Assembly: GCA_030280995.1 (NCBI GenBank)
Contig: JASXTE010000017.1
Coordinates: 26,623,998 to 26,687,997 of the forward strand
Length of the DNA stretch: 64,000 nucleotides
Direction: 5' to 3'
Origin: Hemileia vastatrix
Lineage: Eukaryota > Basidiomycota > Pucciniomycetes > Pucciniales > Zaghouaniaceae
The position numbers and the translations under genes are program-made. This document shows positions 12,825 to 23,209 of this stretch, one piece after another; position 1 is the first letter of the stretch; the number at the start of each line of letters is the position of its first letter. Below the pieces are notes generated by a model. It did not search any database and was not told where the DNA came from. It was given only the letters and a program-made list of their open reading frames with translations.

Positions 12825-13696
12825 CACCATGCAATATTTGGGGGTCCACTTGAAGTCAGATGGAGCTCAGATGGAACTCAGAATGAACTCGCACTGAATT
12901 CAGACTGAAATCTTCCTTAAATAAGATTTAAATATTCACAAAATATGGGTGATTTTTTATTGAAAGAATTATGAAAAACTATTCAAATCTAAATGGAAAT
13001 AAGAATATAAATGTTTTTGAAATCTTCTCAATAAACAATACTTTTTGATGAAATGTAATCAGATGATCTTTTTGAATGGAAATTTAAGAATAAAGATACA
13101 TGAAATTACATTCTTTTTTCTTAAGTATAAATTTTAGCCAATTTAAGAAATATACTACATATTCTTTAAAAAAATTTAAAAAAAATTAATGACTTCTTAA
13201 AGTAGAAAAAATCCATTTTTTCATAATACAAATCTTTCATTTTTTTATAGAGACCATGTAAATGGATTATTCTCAATTTTTTTTTTCAGAATTTTAAGCT
13301 TATGCAATACATTTTTTTTATAAAAATTAATTATATAACTAAAAAATTAAGCCATAGTTCCTATCCAATATTATATTCTAAAGTTCTGGATATAAGACAC
13401 AAAATTATAAAAAATAAATGCAGTATGATTTTATTTTCAAAAGATGGACATGATGAAGCACCCAAATTTCTCCTTTCTCCAAATAAATAAAAATTGAAGA
13501 ATGAGATTATATATGTTAACAAACCAAAATTTCTTCAAGTGGTAAAGTCTAATATTTTTTTATAAAGTTCAAAAATTCAAGAAAATGATACAAAAAGTAA
13601 GTAAAGTTATTTTGGTCTTTTATAGGATTAAATGTGCTTAAATTCAAAAGCATTTTATGTTATATTTTTAGTAAATTCAATACTTTTCATAATAAT

Positions 13697-14491
13697 TTTC
13701 AGCCAGGCTACTAGACTTACCCAGTAAAATAATTAATTATTTTCTGGATGAAGCCGCACCTTATCATTTTAATTATTTGATTATAAATTAGTTACATTAA
13801 AATTACTTATAATAAATTAATTACAGAATGATAAAATTAAATGAATAATTAAAATTAAATATAAAATTGTCCCTTATATTTTTTCTCTTACACCGTGCTC
13901 ATTTGACAGGTTGGAAGAAATAAAGATTTATATTAAAAATAGATTTTAAATTAAAATAAGATTTTAATATTCAAATAATATTAAATATATACAAAAATTC
14001 AAATTTCTAATTTAGAATTGACTTCTACAGTAAATATTAAATAAATTGATGTATTTCTGACATACTCTGTAAATACATCTTTTTGATGCCTTCTTTTTAG
14101 AACAACTTTATTATTTGAAAATACTCCTTCTGGAATATTCTTTTTCTCTCTCTCTTGTACTACTGTTTTCAGAATTTGATTGCCGTGCTTTGTCCCTCCT
14201 TTGCCTATATAAGCCCTCTCTTTTGGTTGTTTTTGATTCATTCCTTTACTACATTATTTTATTACAATTACAAACATCAAACTTATTCTTATATTCTATA
14301 TCATTATTATTTACAATAACGTAACTCTGATCTATAAATTATATCAATATTTTAAATCTACCTCTTTTATTTGAGTAATTAAATCACTTAGATTTAGAAA
14401 TACGTACCAAATTGTTGAGAATCCATTTTAACCCTTAAAATCCTCATAAAACTTCATACCAAATCTTCTAGACCAAAAGCGTACCTTGACA
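13697..14491 (+). repeat. R3 5' LTR
   Basis: 795 bp, matching 22408-23209 end to end. The first dinucleotide has decayed (TT for TG); the end is CCTTGACA. About 3 bases after it comes TGGGAACCTTTCCGAA, the likely primer-binding region, which I cannot assign to a tRNA. Confidence 0.88.
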
Positions 14492-14951
14492 ATTGGGAAC
14501 CTTTCCGAAATATTGACGGCGCAACGTTAATTGAGGCGTAATAGAAGGGACCATCGGTGTACAAGTACCTGTAAAGGACAAGAGAGGTGAGAAAATGACA
14601 AACGTCATACGTCATGTGACAAATGTTTTTGCTGCAAATGGGAATCAAACAGCGCTCCAAAACTTAGGTTCATATACTGACTAAATGTTGTATATATTGT
14701 GGTAATTATTGATATTTCTATTTTTGGGTTACTCTTCACTCTTCATTTGCTACGTATTTACTTTTACTCAGCACTCTGTAAGTGGCATTAATTTGCTCAT
14801 TTTACAGGGGGAGGTGTCTGGTAATTTGGAATTTATTTTTATTATTATATTTTTTTTTATTTTTCCTGGTTGACCATAATAGAGCTATAAGTGTTCTTAG
14901 TCCCAGAAGTAATAAAATAATTATATTTTAATATTAATTATTATAATTTTT

Positions 14952-15077
14952 CAGTTGACATTTGTCCTGATTAATTTAAATTTTAATTGTTCCAGTTGAC
15001 AAATTGTCCAGACAATAATATTTTTTTAATTAATAAATAATTCATATTTAATTACTTCAGTTGACTTTGAGTCCTGG
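14952..15077 (+). repeat. R3 leader hairpins 1-3
   Basis: Three copies of a bulged hairpin, CAG-TT-GAC-loop-GTC-CTG, at 14952-14969, 14993-15011 (CAG on the 3' side) and 15058-15076. CAG pairs with CTG and GAC with GTC; TT is an unpaired bulge; loops are ATTT, AAATT and TTTGA. Confidence 0.6.
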
Positions 15078-15110
15078 TAGTTCAATAAAATTTTTTAAAT
15101 TAATAAAACT

Positions 15111-15911
15111 CGTCAAGGTACGCTTTTTGTGTAGAAGATTTGGTATGAAGTTTTACAAGGATTTTAAGGATTAAAATGATTTCTCAACAATATGGTACAT
15201 ATTTCTCAATCAAAGATGGTTTTACTCAATGATAAGAGGTAAATTTAAAATATCAATATAAGCTATAGATTAGAATTACTTCCTTGTAAATACTAAAGAT
15301 ATAAAATATAAGAGATAAGTGTTGTATTGTAGTTGTGGTAAAAAAGTAAGGTAATAATGGAATGATTAAAAAACAACAAAAAGAGAGACCTTATATAGGA
15401 AGAGGAGGGACAAAGCACGGCAATCAAATTATGAAAATAGTAGTATGAGAGAGAGAAAAAGAATATTCCAGAAGAAGTATTTTCAAATAATAAAGTTGTT
15501 CTAAAAAGAAGGCGTCAAAAAGATGTATTTACAGAGTATGTCAGAAATACATCAATTTATTTAATATTTACTGTAGAAGTCAATTCTAAATAAGAAATTT
15601 GAATTTTTTGTATATATTTAATATTATTTGAATATTAAAATCTTATTTAAATTTTAAAATCTATTTAATATAAATTTTTATTTCTTCCAAGCTGTCAAAT
15701 GAGCACGGTGTTAGAGAAAAAATATAAAGGACAATTTTATATTTAATTTTAATTATTCATTTAATTTTATCATTCTGTAATTAGTTAATTTATTCTAATT
15801 AATTTTAATGTAACTAATTTATAATTAAATAATAATTAAAATGATAAGGTGCGGCTTCATCCAGTAAATAATTAATTATTTCACTGGGTAAGTCTAGTAG
15901 CCTGGCTGACA
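15111..15911 (-). repeat. Inverted solo R3-family LTR inside R3 leader
   Basis: An 801-bp minus-strand LTR of the R3 family. It is flanked by a perfect 5-bp duplication AAACT (15106-15110 and 15912-15916). Removing it rejoins the leader cleanly as AATAAAACTCATATTTAA. The minus-strand start is TGTCAGCC (at 15911); the other end has decayed to CGTCAAGG. Confidence 0.92.
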
Positions 15912-15931
15912 AAACTCATATTTAACTACTT

Positions 15932-16262
15932 CAGTTGACATTAAGTCCTGGTAGTTAAGTGATCAGTTTGATAAAATTTTAAAATAAAACTTCATATTTA
16001 ATTACTTCAGTTGACATTAAGTCCTGGTAGTTAAGTGATCAGTTAAATAAAAAAATTTTTTAATTAATAAAGATTCATATTTAATTACTTCAGTTGACAT
16101 TAAGTCCTGGTAATAAATTAGTTGATTCAAATCCTGAAAATAATTAATTAAAAGTATTAATAAAAATTTTAATTTATTTCTACAGTTGATTATATTTTAA
16201 TCCTGGTTTTAAATTCTTTTTCTATTAATAAATTAATTTTATTTAAGTTGATTTTTATCCTG
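15932..16262 (+). repeat. R3 leader hairpins 4-9
   Basis: Six further copies at 15932, 16008, 16091, 16120, 16183 and 16245. The first three keep GAC/GTC; the last three have GAT/ATC, a compensatory change that keeps the stem (CAGTTGAT...AATCCTG). The spacer unit GGTAGTTAAGTGATCAGTT is repeated twice. Confidence 0.6.
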
Positions 16263-16354
16263 AAAAAGATTTTTTATTTTATTTTATTTTTTTTAAAAAT
16301 CAAAAATAAAGACTAATTAATCTTATTGTCTCTTCATTTCAGTGGAATCTTAAA

Positions 16355-17113
16355 ATGACTGACCAAAGTGGTTCTGCTGCACGTGAAGAAGAACTAGACT
16401 TAATTGATTATGATGAGCCTACTTCTGTAAGTTCTCCTTTAACAAGAAGAATTTCTCAAACTAATAAATCCTTGCCCCAAACAGGATGTAGAGATGGAAG
16501 AAGTAGAAATCCTAGTGGACACAACTCAGGATCAGAAGCCTATGATAAACCCACCAGAAGAGCTTCCAAAAGGCTTCAGGATAAAAAAGATGCCATTTTC
16601 TCAGCAGGTAAAGAATCTTTCTACTCACATAAAGGAGTTAAAGACAGAAAGCTTGAGACTAAAGGTAAGGGTAGATGCTTTGGAAGAAAAGGTGAGAAGA
16701 ACAGATACTTTTCTCCATGAGAAGAAGAAAGCTCTTCCTCCAAGGGATCAACCACAATTGGCTCCCCAGTCCCAAGAGAAGGTGGAAGTGTCCAAGTGGC
16801 AGTGGGACTGGCTAAACACTCAGTGGGACTACCTGGCTCAAAACCAGCATCAGTTACCTCAGGTAGGTCCATCAAGGCCCAACCAGGTCAACCCCACTCC
16901 TCCCCATCCTTATCAAGGAGGCAAAAGAAGAAGAAAGCCCAATATGGTGATACCCAGAAAACCCTGGCACGTCCCTCTATTGATTCTCAAGTGCCTTTTC
17001 TTGTGGTTGACTCTGTTCCTTCAGGTAAATCAGGAAGGGAGGATGAAACTTTGAGACCTATAGAGGCTGGGAGTAGTAGACAAATCACTCATGTATCAAA
17101 TCCTTACTTTTAA
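16355..17113 (+). pseudogene. R3 N-terminal gag region, frameshifted
   Basis: Starts MTDQSGSAAREEELDLIDYD, then the reading shifts near 16480 into a frame with a coiled-coil-like stretch (THIKELKTESLRLK, VRVDALEEKV) and a Pro/Gln-rich tail, and shifts again near 16860. Pieced together it resembles an N-terminal Gag extension with acidic start, charged middle and coiled coil. Frameshifts make it non-functional here. A spliced arrangement is possible but I see no convincing intron. Confidence 0.5.
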
Positions 17114-17282
17114 TTGCTACCTCAATGATTAATTCTGATATGGCTGTGATTGATGAAACTCTTGACCCTGAGTTCTATGAGAGTCTGGAAAGTTACTCAA
17201 TTTCCTTATTGAGAAACACTCCAGATGTAGCAAGAATTAATGATGAGCACTTGAGAGATATTATTGCCAAGCAAATCATATA

Positions 17283-18776
17283 ATGAACAATATGCAATTG
17301 ACTCAGAGATATAATAGTTTGTTAACTGATCAGGATTATCAAGCATTAAGAAGTGAATCACAGAGAGTCTCTGATGAATTGTCTCATTACAAAGCAACCC
17401 ATGAAAAGAAAGTTGCTTTATGGCAAAATATAAGAAATAATTTGTCTAAACTAAAAGATACTGTATCTGCCTGTTGCCAGGAGGTAGAGATAGATAAGAT
17501 AAATCTGAAAATATTGAATGACCATTTGTCATCTTTTCAAAATAAAAATCAATTATCTTTTGCAACTATCAATGAGAGTTTTTCTAGTCTTCCAAGAATG
17601 AAAACAAGACTAACAACCATTGAAGAAAAATTGAACTCATTGTTAAATGACCAAAAATATTCTGACATTTCTGTGAAGGAACATATAGTGCAGGATGCTC
17701 AAATAGTACCTGTGGCTAGTTCATCTAAAGTAAAAATAGCTCCAGAAATACCTGTTGATAACACTGAGTTTCCATCAAAAACTGATGATGCACCAGAATC
17801 TGCAACAGAAGGATTAAACAATGAGATTTCAGCACAATTAGAGAAATTACAGCTGCTTCTTACTCAGAAACAAGCTAGTACTAAGGAGACTCCTTCAAAT
17901 CAAAAGAATTGGCCAAAACTTGACCAGTACCCAACATTTGATGGTGATTCTTCCTCTGATTGGCAACAATTTATTTGCAGAATTGATAACTTAAAAAATT
18001 CTTACAAACTCCCAGATGAGGAAATTGTGTCCAAGTTAATTTCTTTGTTCACTAATGTTGCCCTGATGTGGTATGAATCTGTTCTCCTGGATGTGAATGA
18101 CTACTCATGAGAGGATTGGAAGAAATTAATTAAAGCACAATTTGGTGGCTCCAAGTTCAGAATGGCTCAACAAAGACAGTATGAGGAAACTATATATAGC
18201 TCTTCTACTGATAAACCTATTGAGTTTTTAATGAAACTTGTAAAAATCTTAAGGGCAATGGACCCAAATATGGAGTTTTATTTATGGAAGGACAGGATCC
18301 TCTATAAATTACCAATGTCTCTGAGAGACTTGATAGTGGCTAGGACTGAGTTCTCCAAAGAACCCTCTTCTTTCATTAATACTTGCAATGAGATACTTCT
18401 AAACAATAAGTATGATTCCAGAAGATTCATTCCTAGGACCCCTTTGGAGAAACCCTCCACTTACCAACAGAAACCTCTGGAAAAGGTTGGTAAACCTTCT
18501 GCCCCTGTTGCACCAAAGAAGTATGCAACAAACACTTGCTTCAAGTGCAACAAGCCTTGGCAGAAAGGCCATGTTTGTGACAAGAATATATATCTTGTAG
18601 AACAAACAAAGGAACATTCTTATGACACAGTGGTACTGGATGATACATCAAGTGATTGTGCCAGCAATATTTCATATGAATCTCAACAAGAAATCTTGAT
18701 GCTGGAAGAGGATATCCATTATTTAAATACTATTGACATTGATAATAATGATTTATCTACAGTTGAAGATGCTTAG
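17283..18776 (+). pseudogene. R3 gag
   Basis: One frame of 497 codons broken by a single TGA at 18108-18110. The first 240 residues are coiled-coil-rich (MNNMQLTQRYNSLL, LSKLKDTVSACCQEVE). A capsid-like block follows (WPKLDQYPTFDGDSSSDWQQ and IEFLMKLVKILRAMDPNM), then a zinc knuckle variant CFKCNKPWQKGHVC (C-x2-C-x7-H-x-C), known from chromovirus Gags. It ends at TAG 18774-18776 in the same frame as pol, so the full copy may have used readthrough or a single polyprotein. Confidence 0.85.
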
Positions 18777-18791
18777 ATCATAAAGAACATT

Positions 18792-20882
18792 GTGGAAAGC
18801 TCAATTATTATTGCCCCTCTTAAGGCACCAGTCTTGATAAATGGAACCAGCATTGAAGTTGTTCTGGATTCTGGAGCTGGAGGAAGTGTAGTTTCTGAAA
18901 GAGCACTTGCTTCAGTGGATCAAAACTATAAATCAAAACTGATGCCTATCATTTCTGAAAATTGGAGAGGGTATGGCTCTGTTTTGTCCCCCATTGGTAA
19001 ATACAAAGCCACAGTGTTTTTTAAATATAACCATGGTTTTGTAAGAGCTATTTGTGATTTTGTTGTCATGAAAAATGATAACTTGAGCAATCGGTTTATT
19101 GTAGGGAATGATATTTTAACCAAGTATGGCATAAAATTGGATCCTTCAAACCAATGTTTCACAATGGGGTTGAATGGGAAGAGAAAATTTAAGATTTCCT
19201 CCCCTAAAAAATTAGTAAAACCAGAATTGAACACATGTAATTCTGTGGTTCAATATAAAGGAAGATCTACAAAGGAAATACATGCCCTTATGTCTGGAAT
19301 TGACAATGCTTCTTTTGGAGAGCAACTTTCTGGTGAGGATAAAGATTCCATCATTAACTTGATAAAATCTTTTCCTATGGCCTTTGCTCATGGGTCACAT
19401 GAACTGGGATTAGTTAAAGAGGAAATGAAACTTTCATTGTCTTGCCCATTAACTGATATACCACCTAGTTTAAAGAAGAAGCCTTATCCTGCTTCTCCCA
19501 CAAAGAGAAAAGATATTGAAGACAATATCTCTACCCTTTTAAAAATGAATATTATTGAAAAGGTAGTTGAAACACCTAAATATTGTGTTATCTCACCTGT
19601 CCTAATTTCTTATGAGAAAGATAAAGCCAGTTTATGTGGTGATTATAGAGCACTAAACACTTATACTGTTGATGATATCTACCCTTTACCTAGAATCAGC
19701 TCTATACATGCTACTTTACAGGGTGCTAAATATATCAGCTGTTTGGATGGTAATAAAGGATATCACCAGGTACCTGTTGAGAAAAATTCTCAGATGTTTC
19801 TGATGATTGCCACTCATATGGGTATTTATAAGTATATTAGGATGCCATTTGGCCCTAAAAATGCCCCTTCAGTTTTCCAAAAAGTAATGGATAACACATT
19901 CCATCAAGAGATAATTGAAGGATGGCTGATGGTTTATATTGATGATATCATTATATTCTCAAAAACATTTGAGGACCATCTTAAACACCTGTGTAAAGTA
20001 TTCCAGAAAATGTATGAAATAAATATGACACTTGCTTTGAAGAAATGTAAATTTGGTTTCCATTCTTTAAAAATTCTTGGTCATGTTGTTTCAGGCTTAC
20101 AGATATGTGTTGACCAGAACAAAGTGGAAGCCATACAACAGGTGAAGGCTCCTACAACAGTGAGAGAGCTCCAAAGTTTTTTGGGAATGTGTGGATACTA
20201 TAGACAGTATATTAAAAATTACCAAGTCATAGCTTTACCCCTTACCCAATTAACTAGAAAGGATGTTGCTTTTGTCTGGAATAGTGAAAGACAAAGAGCC
20301 TTTGACACTATGAAACACTGTTTGATGTCAGCACCAATTCTTACTTTACCTGACTTTTATCAACCATTTGTTTTGTACACTGATGCCAGTTTCATTGGTC
20401 TGGGTGCTTCCCTCTATCAAAAACAAGTGATAAATGATAAAGTTTCAGAAGTAGTAATTTGTTATATTTCAAGAACCTTGAGAAATAGTGAATTGAAATA
20501 TGGTGCTACTCAATTAGAGTGTTTAGCTGTAGTATGGGCTCTAGAAAAGCTTCATTATTACCTATATGACCAGAAATTTGAACTTGTCACTGACTGCAGT
20601 GCAGTTAAATCCCTTTTAAACTTGAAAACACCTAACAGACATATGTTCAGTTGGCAGCTGGCTGTTCAAGAGTACAGAGGGAGAATGACAATTATTCATA
20701 GGGCTGGTATTGTTCACTCAAATGTGGATATGTTATCTAGGGTACCTTTGCCAAATAATGACTCTAATCCTGCGTATGATCCTGAGGACAAAATATTCAT
20801 ATACATGGGATATATGTGGTTGATATGGAGGAAGAGCTATTACAGCTTATTCTGGAATCATATGATAAGGACACTGACTTGA
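18792..20882 (+). pseudogene. R3 pol: protease, reverse transcriptase, RNase H
   Basis: A 696-codon frame. Aspartic protease VVLDSGAGGSVVS lies near residue 25. The RT palm carries LDGNKGYHQ and an intact YIDD near residue 382, followed by the thumb motif LGHVV and FLGMCGYYRQYI. RNase H has TDAS near 530, then LEC and VTDC. The frame continues past RNase H into a shifted tail; the integrase frame begins at 20816, so there is a frameshift near 20810. RT active-site residues are intact although the element as a whole is broken. Confidence 0.9.
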
Positions 20883-22069
20883 AAAAGTTATGCACCATAT
20901 TAAATGATCCAAAGAATGCTTCAATACAAGCATTAATTAAAACCCTTCCATCAAAGTACCAAAAAGCTTTGGAAAAAGGTAAATTTTCAATTGATGAAGG
21001 ATATCTATATTATAGAAGAAAGTTGAGTAATGTTATTGTTATTCCTCCTGCTATGAAAGAAATCATCTTGAAAACTTGTCATGATGACATATTAGCTGGA
21101 CATTTTGATCTTGAAAAAACAATGATCAGAATTAAGAACACTGCTTGGTGGGCTAATATGTCTGAAGACACAAAATTATATGTTGAATCTTGTGATTCTT
21201 GCCAAAAATCAAAAAGATTAACTGGTAAAAGAGCAGGATTAATGCAACATATTGAACCTCCTGATGCTCCATGGCAAATAATAAACATGGATTTTGTAAC
21301 AGGATTACCTATTGCTGGTAAAGACAGTTATAACTCTTGTTGGGTTATTGTGGAAAGATTCACAAAAATGTGTAAATTTATCCCTACCCACAAGGATGTT
21401 TCCACTAAAGAATTAGCTTTCTTATGGTGGTCTCATATGCTTAATACTGCTGGTTTTCCTAAAGCCATAATCTCTGACAGAGACCCTAAATTTACTTCTG
21501 AATTTTGGATGTCTCTGATGGATGTTTGTGGTTGTGATCTGAAACTTTCTACTGCCCATCACCCTCAGACTGATGGTTTAGCTGAAAGAATGATTCAGAA
21601 TTTAGAGGACATGATAAGAAGATATTGTGCCTTTGGCCTTGAGTATAAAGATAATGACAGATTCACTCATGATTGGGTTACCTTACTTCCTGGCTTAGAA
21701 TTTGCTTATAATAGCACTGTTCATTCTGTTACTCAAAGAAAGCCTTTTGAGCTCTGGCTTTGATATGTTCCAAATACTCCTGCACAAATTCTCAATAACA
21801 AAATACCTAAATTGGATATACATCCTGGTGTAAAATCTTTTCTTCAAAAGCAACAACTATGTAGAAATCATGCTCAAAAATTTATTGAAAAATCATTTGA
21901 ATATGAGAAGAAAAGATGGGACAAATCCCATAAAGAATACACTTTTAAAAAGGGTGATGAAGTGTTGATTTCTACAGTCCACTTCAACTTACAAGGTAAT
22001 AACAAATTGAAAGATCCATTTGTTGGTCCATTTGTTGTCAGAAGAATGATTGGAGATAATGCAGTTTAA
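20816..22069 (+). pseudogene. R3 integrase
   Basis: The integrase part of pol, in a frame shifted from RT. HHCC zinc domain: HDDILAGH and CDSC. Catalytic triad: D in MDFVTGLP, D in SDRDPKF, E in TDGLAERMIQ. One in-frame TGA at 21761-21763 interrupts it after FELWL; the same frame resumes with the C-terminal domain (GDEVLIS, LKDPFVGPFVVRRMI, a GPF/Y-type module). It ends at TAA 22067-22069. Confidence 0.88.
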
Positions 22070-22122
22070 GTTATTCTGTATTCCCCATATGACAGAAACA
22101 TCCTGTTTTTCCAATATCTCTT

Positions 22123-22374
22123 TTGAAACCTTACACATCCAATAGTGATTTATTTCCAAAAAGGAGGGGTAGACCAAAGAAAACCCCAAATGAAATCACT
22201 GAAACAGCAGAAATTGAAAAAATTCTAAATGAAAGAATAGTCACTTCTGAAAAAGGTACAGAATACTTATTGAGATTCAAGAATAAATCATCTGAATATG
22301 ATTCTTGGATACCTGGGAAGGAGATATCTAATCTTCCTACTCTACTAAAAAAGTATAAAAAGAAAAAATCATAG
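22123..22374 (+). pseudogene. R3 AT-hook and chromodomain tail
   Basis: Continues the integrase C-terminus after a second frameshift (HPVFPISLLKPY is read just upstream). KRRGRPKK is an AT-hook-like motif. EIEKILNERIV, EYLLRFKN, YDSWIPGKEI and LLKKY match the strand and aromatic pattern of a chromodomain, which in chromoviruses directs integration toward marked chromatin. It ends 33 bp before the 3' LTR. Confidence 0.8.
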
Positions 22375-22395
22375 CATTTTTTTATTGTTTTTTTT

Positions 22396-22407
22396 AGAGT
22401 GAGGGAG
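22396..22407 (+). promoter_or_regulatory. R3 polypurine tract
   Basis: AGAGTGAGGGAG directly precedes the TGTCAGCC start of the 3' LTR. Confidence 0.7.
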
Positions 22408-23209
22408 TGTCAGCCAGGCTACTAGACTTACCCAGTGAAATAATTAATTATTTACTGGATGAAGCCGCACCTTATCATTTTAATTATTTAATTATAAATT
22501 AGTTAAATTAAAATTTCTTATAATAAATTAACTAATTACAGAATGATAAAATTAAATGAATAATTAAAATTAAATATAAAATTGTCCCTTATATTTTTTC
22601 TCTAACACTGTGCTCATTTGACAGGTTGGAAGAAATAAAGATTTATATTAAAAAAAAATTTTTTTTAATTAAAATAAGATTTTAATATTCAAATAATATT
22701 AAATATATATAAAAATTCAAATTTCTTATTTAGAATTGACTTCTACAGTAAATATTAAATAAATTGATGTATTTCTGACATACTCTGTAAATACATCTTT
22801 TTGGCGCCTTCTTTTTAGAACAACTTTATTTTTTGAAAATACTCCTTCTGGAATATTCTTTTTCTCTCTCTCTCATACTACTGTTTTCAGAATTTGATTG
22901 CTGTGCTTTGTCCCTCCTTTGCCTATATAAGCCCTCTCTTTTGGTTGTTTTTGATTCATTCCTTTACTACATTATTTTATTACAATTACAAACATCAAAC
23001 TTATTCTTATATTCTATATCATTAGTATTTACAATAACGTAACTCTGATCTATAAATTATATCAATATTTTAAATCTACCTCTTCTATTTGAGTAATTAA
23101 ATCACTTAGATTTAGAAATACGTACCAAATTGTTGAGAATCCATTTTAACCCTTAAAATCCTCATAAAACTTCATACCAAATCTTCTAGACCAAAAGCAT
23201 ACCTTGACA
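22408..23209 (+). repeat. R3 3' LTR
   Basis: 802 bp, TGTCAGCC to CCTTGACA, nearly identical to 13697-14491 and to the inverted copy 15111-15911. Followed by the ATAAT target duplicate. Confidence 0.92.

Larger units (their letters stand above)
14492..16354 (+). other. R3 leader region
   Basis: About 1.05 kb of untranslated leader once the inverted solo LTR is removed. It holds no coding frame. It is dominated by AT-rich spacers between repeated CAGTTGAC...GTCCTG hairpins, and the gag start follows at 16355. Confidence 0.75.
13697..23209 (+). mobile_element. R3: Ty3/Gypsy chromovirus, degenerate
   Basis: A full-length element of about 9.5 kb flanked by ATAAT (13692-13696 and 23210-23214). 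Order: LTR, long leader with hairpin array, N-terminal coiled-coil region, gag with zinc knuckle, protease, RT, RNase H, integrase, AT-hook and chromodomain, polypurine tract, LTR. The chromodomain places it in the chromoviruses. Gag and pol share a frame separated by one stop. Several stops and frameshifts make it non-autonomous. A solo LTR of the same family lies inverted in the leader. Confidence 0.9.

Noticed and set aside
14494..14511. Assigned tRNA primer for R3
   Set aside because: TGGGAACCTTTCCGAA is in the right place but I cannot match it to a tRNA end; self-priming as in Tf1 is also possible.
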